Positions 4,965-6,308 of a stretch of DNA of 6,308 nt are shown one piece after another. A program made the position numbers and the translations under genes. Origin of the DNA: Clostridiaceae bacterium (GTDB taxonomy: Bacteria; Bacillota; Clostridia; DSM-8532); contig DUSJ01000089.1 in NCBI GenBank assembly GCA_012842645.1, forward strand, positions 1 through 6,308. The letters run 5' to 3'. Position 1 is the first letter of the stretch. Each line of letters opens with the position of its first letter. The notes below the pieces were generated by a model that saw nothing but the letters and a program-made list of their open reading frames with translations, was not told the origin of the DNA and searched no databases.

Positions 4965-6092
4965 TTAAGTGTGGCTCCGCAGCACCCTGAGGTCCGATGA
5001 TGTCGACGCTCCCCTGGATATGTTCAGCAGTATCCCGATAGAGGTGAGCAGAAACACCATGGACGTGCCGCCGTAGCTGAAAAACGGCAGGGGCATGCCC
5101 GTCGTGGGTATCGTAGAAGTAACCACCGCGATATTTATTATAGTTTCAAGGGCAACCAGCGATGTTATGCCCATCGCAATAAGGCTTCCCAGCATGTCGG
5201 GCGCGTTCATGGCCACTTTTATCCCGCGCCAGATGAAAAGCATGAACAGAACTATAACAGTGAAAGCTCCCACAAAGCCCAGTTCCTCTGCCAGTATGGC
5301 GAATATGAAGTCATTGTGCGGCTCGGGAAGGTACAGGTTCTTCTGCAGGCTGCGACCCAGGCCCCTTCCGAAGAATGAGCCCGACGCTATCGCGTAAAGG
5401 GAGTTCACGATCTGGAAGCCTTCGTCGCTGCTGTATTTGAACGGGTCGGTAAAAGCTATCAGGCGCTTCAGCCTGTATTCCTCGCTTATGATAAGGCGCC
5501 ATCCCACGAAACCCGCTGGTATCGCAAGCATAACAAAATGCCATATCCTCGCCCCGGCACAGAAAAGTATCACCACCGAAACCAGGGTGATCAGGATGAC
5601 GGCGCTCATATGGGGTTCAAAATACAAAAGCCCCACGGTCACCCCTATCACTATCAGGTAAGGGACCAGGCCCGAAAAGAAATACCTGAGCCTGTCGCTG
5701 TTTTTTGACAGGCTGAATGAAAGGAAAAGTATCATGGCTATCTTGGTAAATTCCGACGGTTGAAATGTCGTGAATCCCAGGTTGAACCATCGCCTGGAGT
5801 CGTTGATGACCGTGCCTATCCCAGGTATCAGGACCAAACCCAGCATAACGGCACTTATAATCATCAGTATGGGCGAGATGGAGGCAATCCTGTGATAATC
5901 GACATTCGAGAAGAAGAACATGCTTATCACGCCCACGGAGCTCCAGAGGAGCTGCCTGACCAGGAAACGGTATTTATCATTGAAATAAAAGTCGGCACTA
6001 TATGAACTGGCGCTGAAAACCATTACCGTTCCCATTGCCAGCATCACAAGCACTGTAAAAAGGATCCAGAAGTCGTACTCTCTTTTTCTCAC
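4965..6092 (-). CDS. ftsW: SEDS peptidoglycan glycosyltransferase FtsW/SpoVE
   Basis: FtsW polymerises lipid II into glycan strands at the septum together with a class B penicillin-binding protein; SpoVE is the sporulation paralogue in Bacillus. The 375-residue product has about ten hydrophobic segments, as expected for SEDS proteins. Family marks are NDSRRWFNLG (98-106 region), QPSEFTKIA (111-119), GFQIVNSLYAI (225-235) and FGRGLG (241-246). PEPHNDFIFAILAEELG (257-272 region) contains Asp261, the probable catalytic Asp of the large outer loop, and GMPLPFFSYGGTSM (332-345) follows. The usual QPDxGT motif reads EPHMSA (159-164). It starts with GTG at 6092, with AGGTGA inside the last codons of mraY as ribosome binding site, so it is coupled to mraY across a 4-bp gap. 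FtsW and SpoVE cannot be told apart from sequence alone. murD, which precedes spoVE in B. subtilis, is not here. Confidence 0.95.
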   Translation of the reverse strand: MRKREYDFWILFTVLVMLAMGTVMVFSASSYSADFYFNDKYRFLVRQLLWSSVGVISMFFFSNVDYHRIASISPILMIISAVMLGLVLIPGIGTVINDSRRWFNLGFTTFQPSEFTKIAMILFLSFSLSKNSDRLRYFFSGLVPYLIVIGVTVGLLYFEPHMSAVILITLVSVVILFCAGARIWHFVMLAIPAGFVGWRLIISEEYRLKRLIAFTDPFKYSSDEGFQIVNSLYAIASGSFFGRGLGRSLQKNLYLPEPHNDFIFAILAEELGFVGAFTVIVLFMLFIWRGIKVAMNAPDMLGSLIAMGITSLVALETIINIAVVTSTIPTTGMPLPFFSYGGTSMVFLLTSIGILLNISRGASTSSDLRVLRSHT

Positions 6093-6096
6093 CCTA

Positions 6097-6308
6097 TCAC
6101 CTCATAACAAGAAAAGCCAGAATGCTGCTCAGGAGTGTCACCGCGGTAAAAACGCCCACCACTTTGATCTCGCTCCAGCCTTTCTGCTCAAAGTGGTGAT
6201 GAAGAGGAGCCATAAGGAATACCCTCCTGCCGGTCCTCTTGAAGTAAAAGACCTGTATCATTACAGATAATGTTTCTGCAACATATATTATTCCTGCCAG
6301 ACCCAAAA
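6097..6308 (-). CDS. mraY: Phospho-N-acetylmuramoyl-pentapeptide-transferase MraY (3' end only)
   Basis: MraY is the integral membrane enzyme that transfers phospho-MurNAc-pentapeptide from UDP to undecaprenyl phosphate, making lipid I, the substrate of MurG. Only the last 69 residues are present; the rest lies beyond the right edge, so the start is not visible. They contain the membrane helix and loop [11 protein letters not shown] (9-19), then FKRTGRR and the hallmark [15 protein letters not shown] (32-46) with the His triplet needed for activity. A final hydrophobic helix (about 50-68) ends in FLVMR. The stop TGA overlaps the ftsW ribosome binding site region, and ftsW begins four bases later, indicating one transcript and translational coupling. 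Confidence 0.96.
   Translation of the reverse strand, partial: LGLAGIIYVAETLSVMIQVFYFKRTGRRVFLMAPLHHHFEQKGWSEIKVVGVFTAVTLLSSILAFLVMR

Overview
The window is a stretch of division and cell wall (dcw) cluster from a Gram-positive bacterium, most likely a member of the Clostridia (Bacillota). This rests on three things: the small basic protein Sbp between ftsQ/divIB and ftsZ, strong purine-rich Shine-Dalgarno sites combined with several GTG starts, and a murA copy where Bacillus has murB. The genus cannot be named from the sequence alone.

Every gene lies on the minus strand, so transcription runs from high to low coordinates: mraY (3' end only, cut by the right edge) - ftsW/spoVE - murG - murA - ftsQ/divIB - sbp - ftsZ (5' two thirds, cut by the left edge). 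MraY makes lipid I and MurG converts it to lipid II. FtsW polymerises lipid II into septal glycan. MurA commits UDP-GlcNAc to the precursor pathway. FtsQ/DivIB belongs to the divisome, and FtsZ forms the ring that places it. Sbp is a small membrane protein of poorly known role that travels with this cluster. Compared with the Bacillus subtilis order, murD is absent between mraY and ftsW, murA replaces murB, the DUF881 genes are absent between ftsQ and sbp, and ftsA is absent between sbp and ftsZ.

The protein-coding part is ordinary; the noteworthy material is in the gaps. The mraY-ftsW gap is 4 bp and the ftsQ-sbp gap 26 bp, so these pairs look co-transcribed and translationally coupled. The ftsW-murG gap (4830-4964) and murA-ftsQ gap (2142-2381) carry short palindromic repeats that look like dispersed intergenic elements. 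One 28-bp repeat type occurs in both gaps. The murA-ftsQ gap also holds a 62-bp REP/MITE-like hairpin. A perfect TATAAT on the coding strand lies upstream of murG, ftsQ and ftsZ, which suggests the cluster is split into several transcription units. The murG-murA junction can fold so that the last codons of murG pair with the murA ribosome binding site, a plausible translational coupling device. The 323-bp sbp-ftsZ gap holds two candidate tandem promoters, each with one arm of an 8-bp inverted repeat in its spacer, plus an upstream palindrome.

No RNA genes, CRISPR arrays, transposase genes or frameshifts were seen. I found no previously undescribed multi-gene system; the best leads are the murG-murA RNA structure and the repeat and promoter architecture of the gaps.
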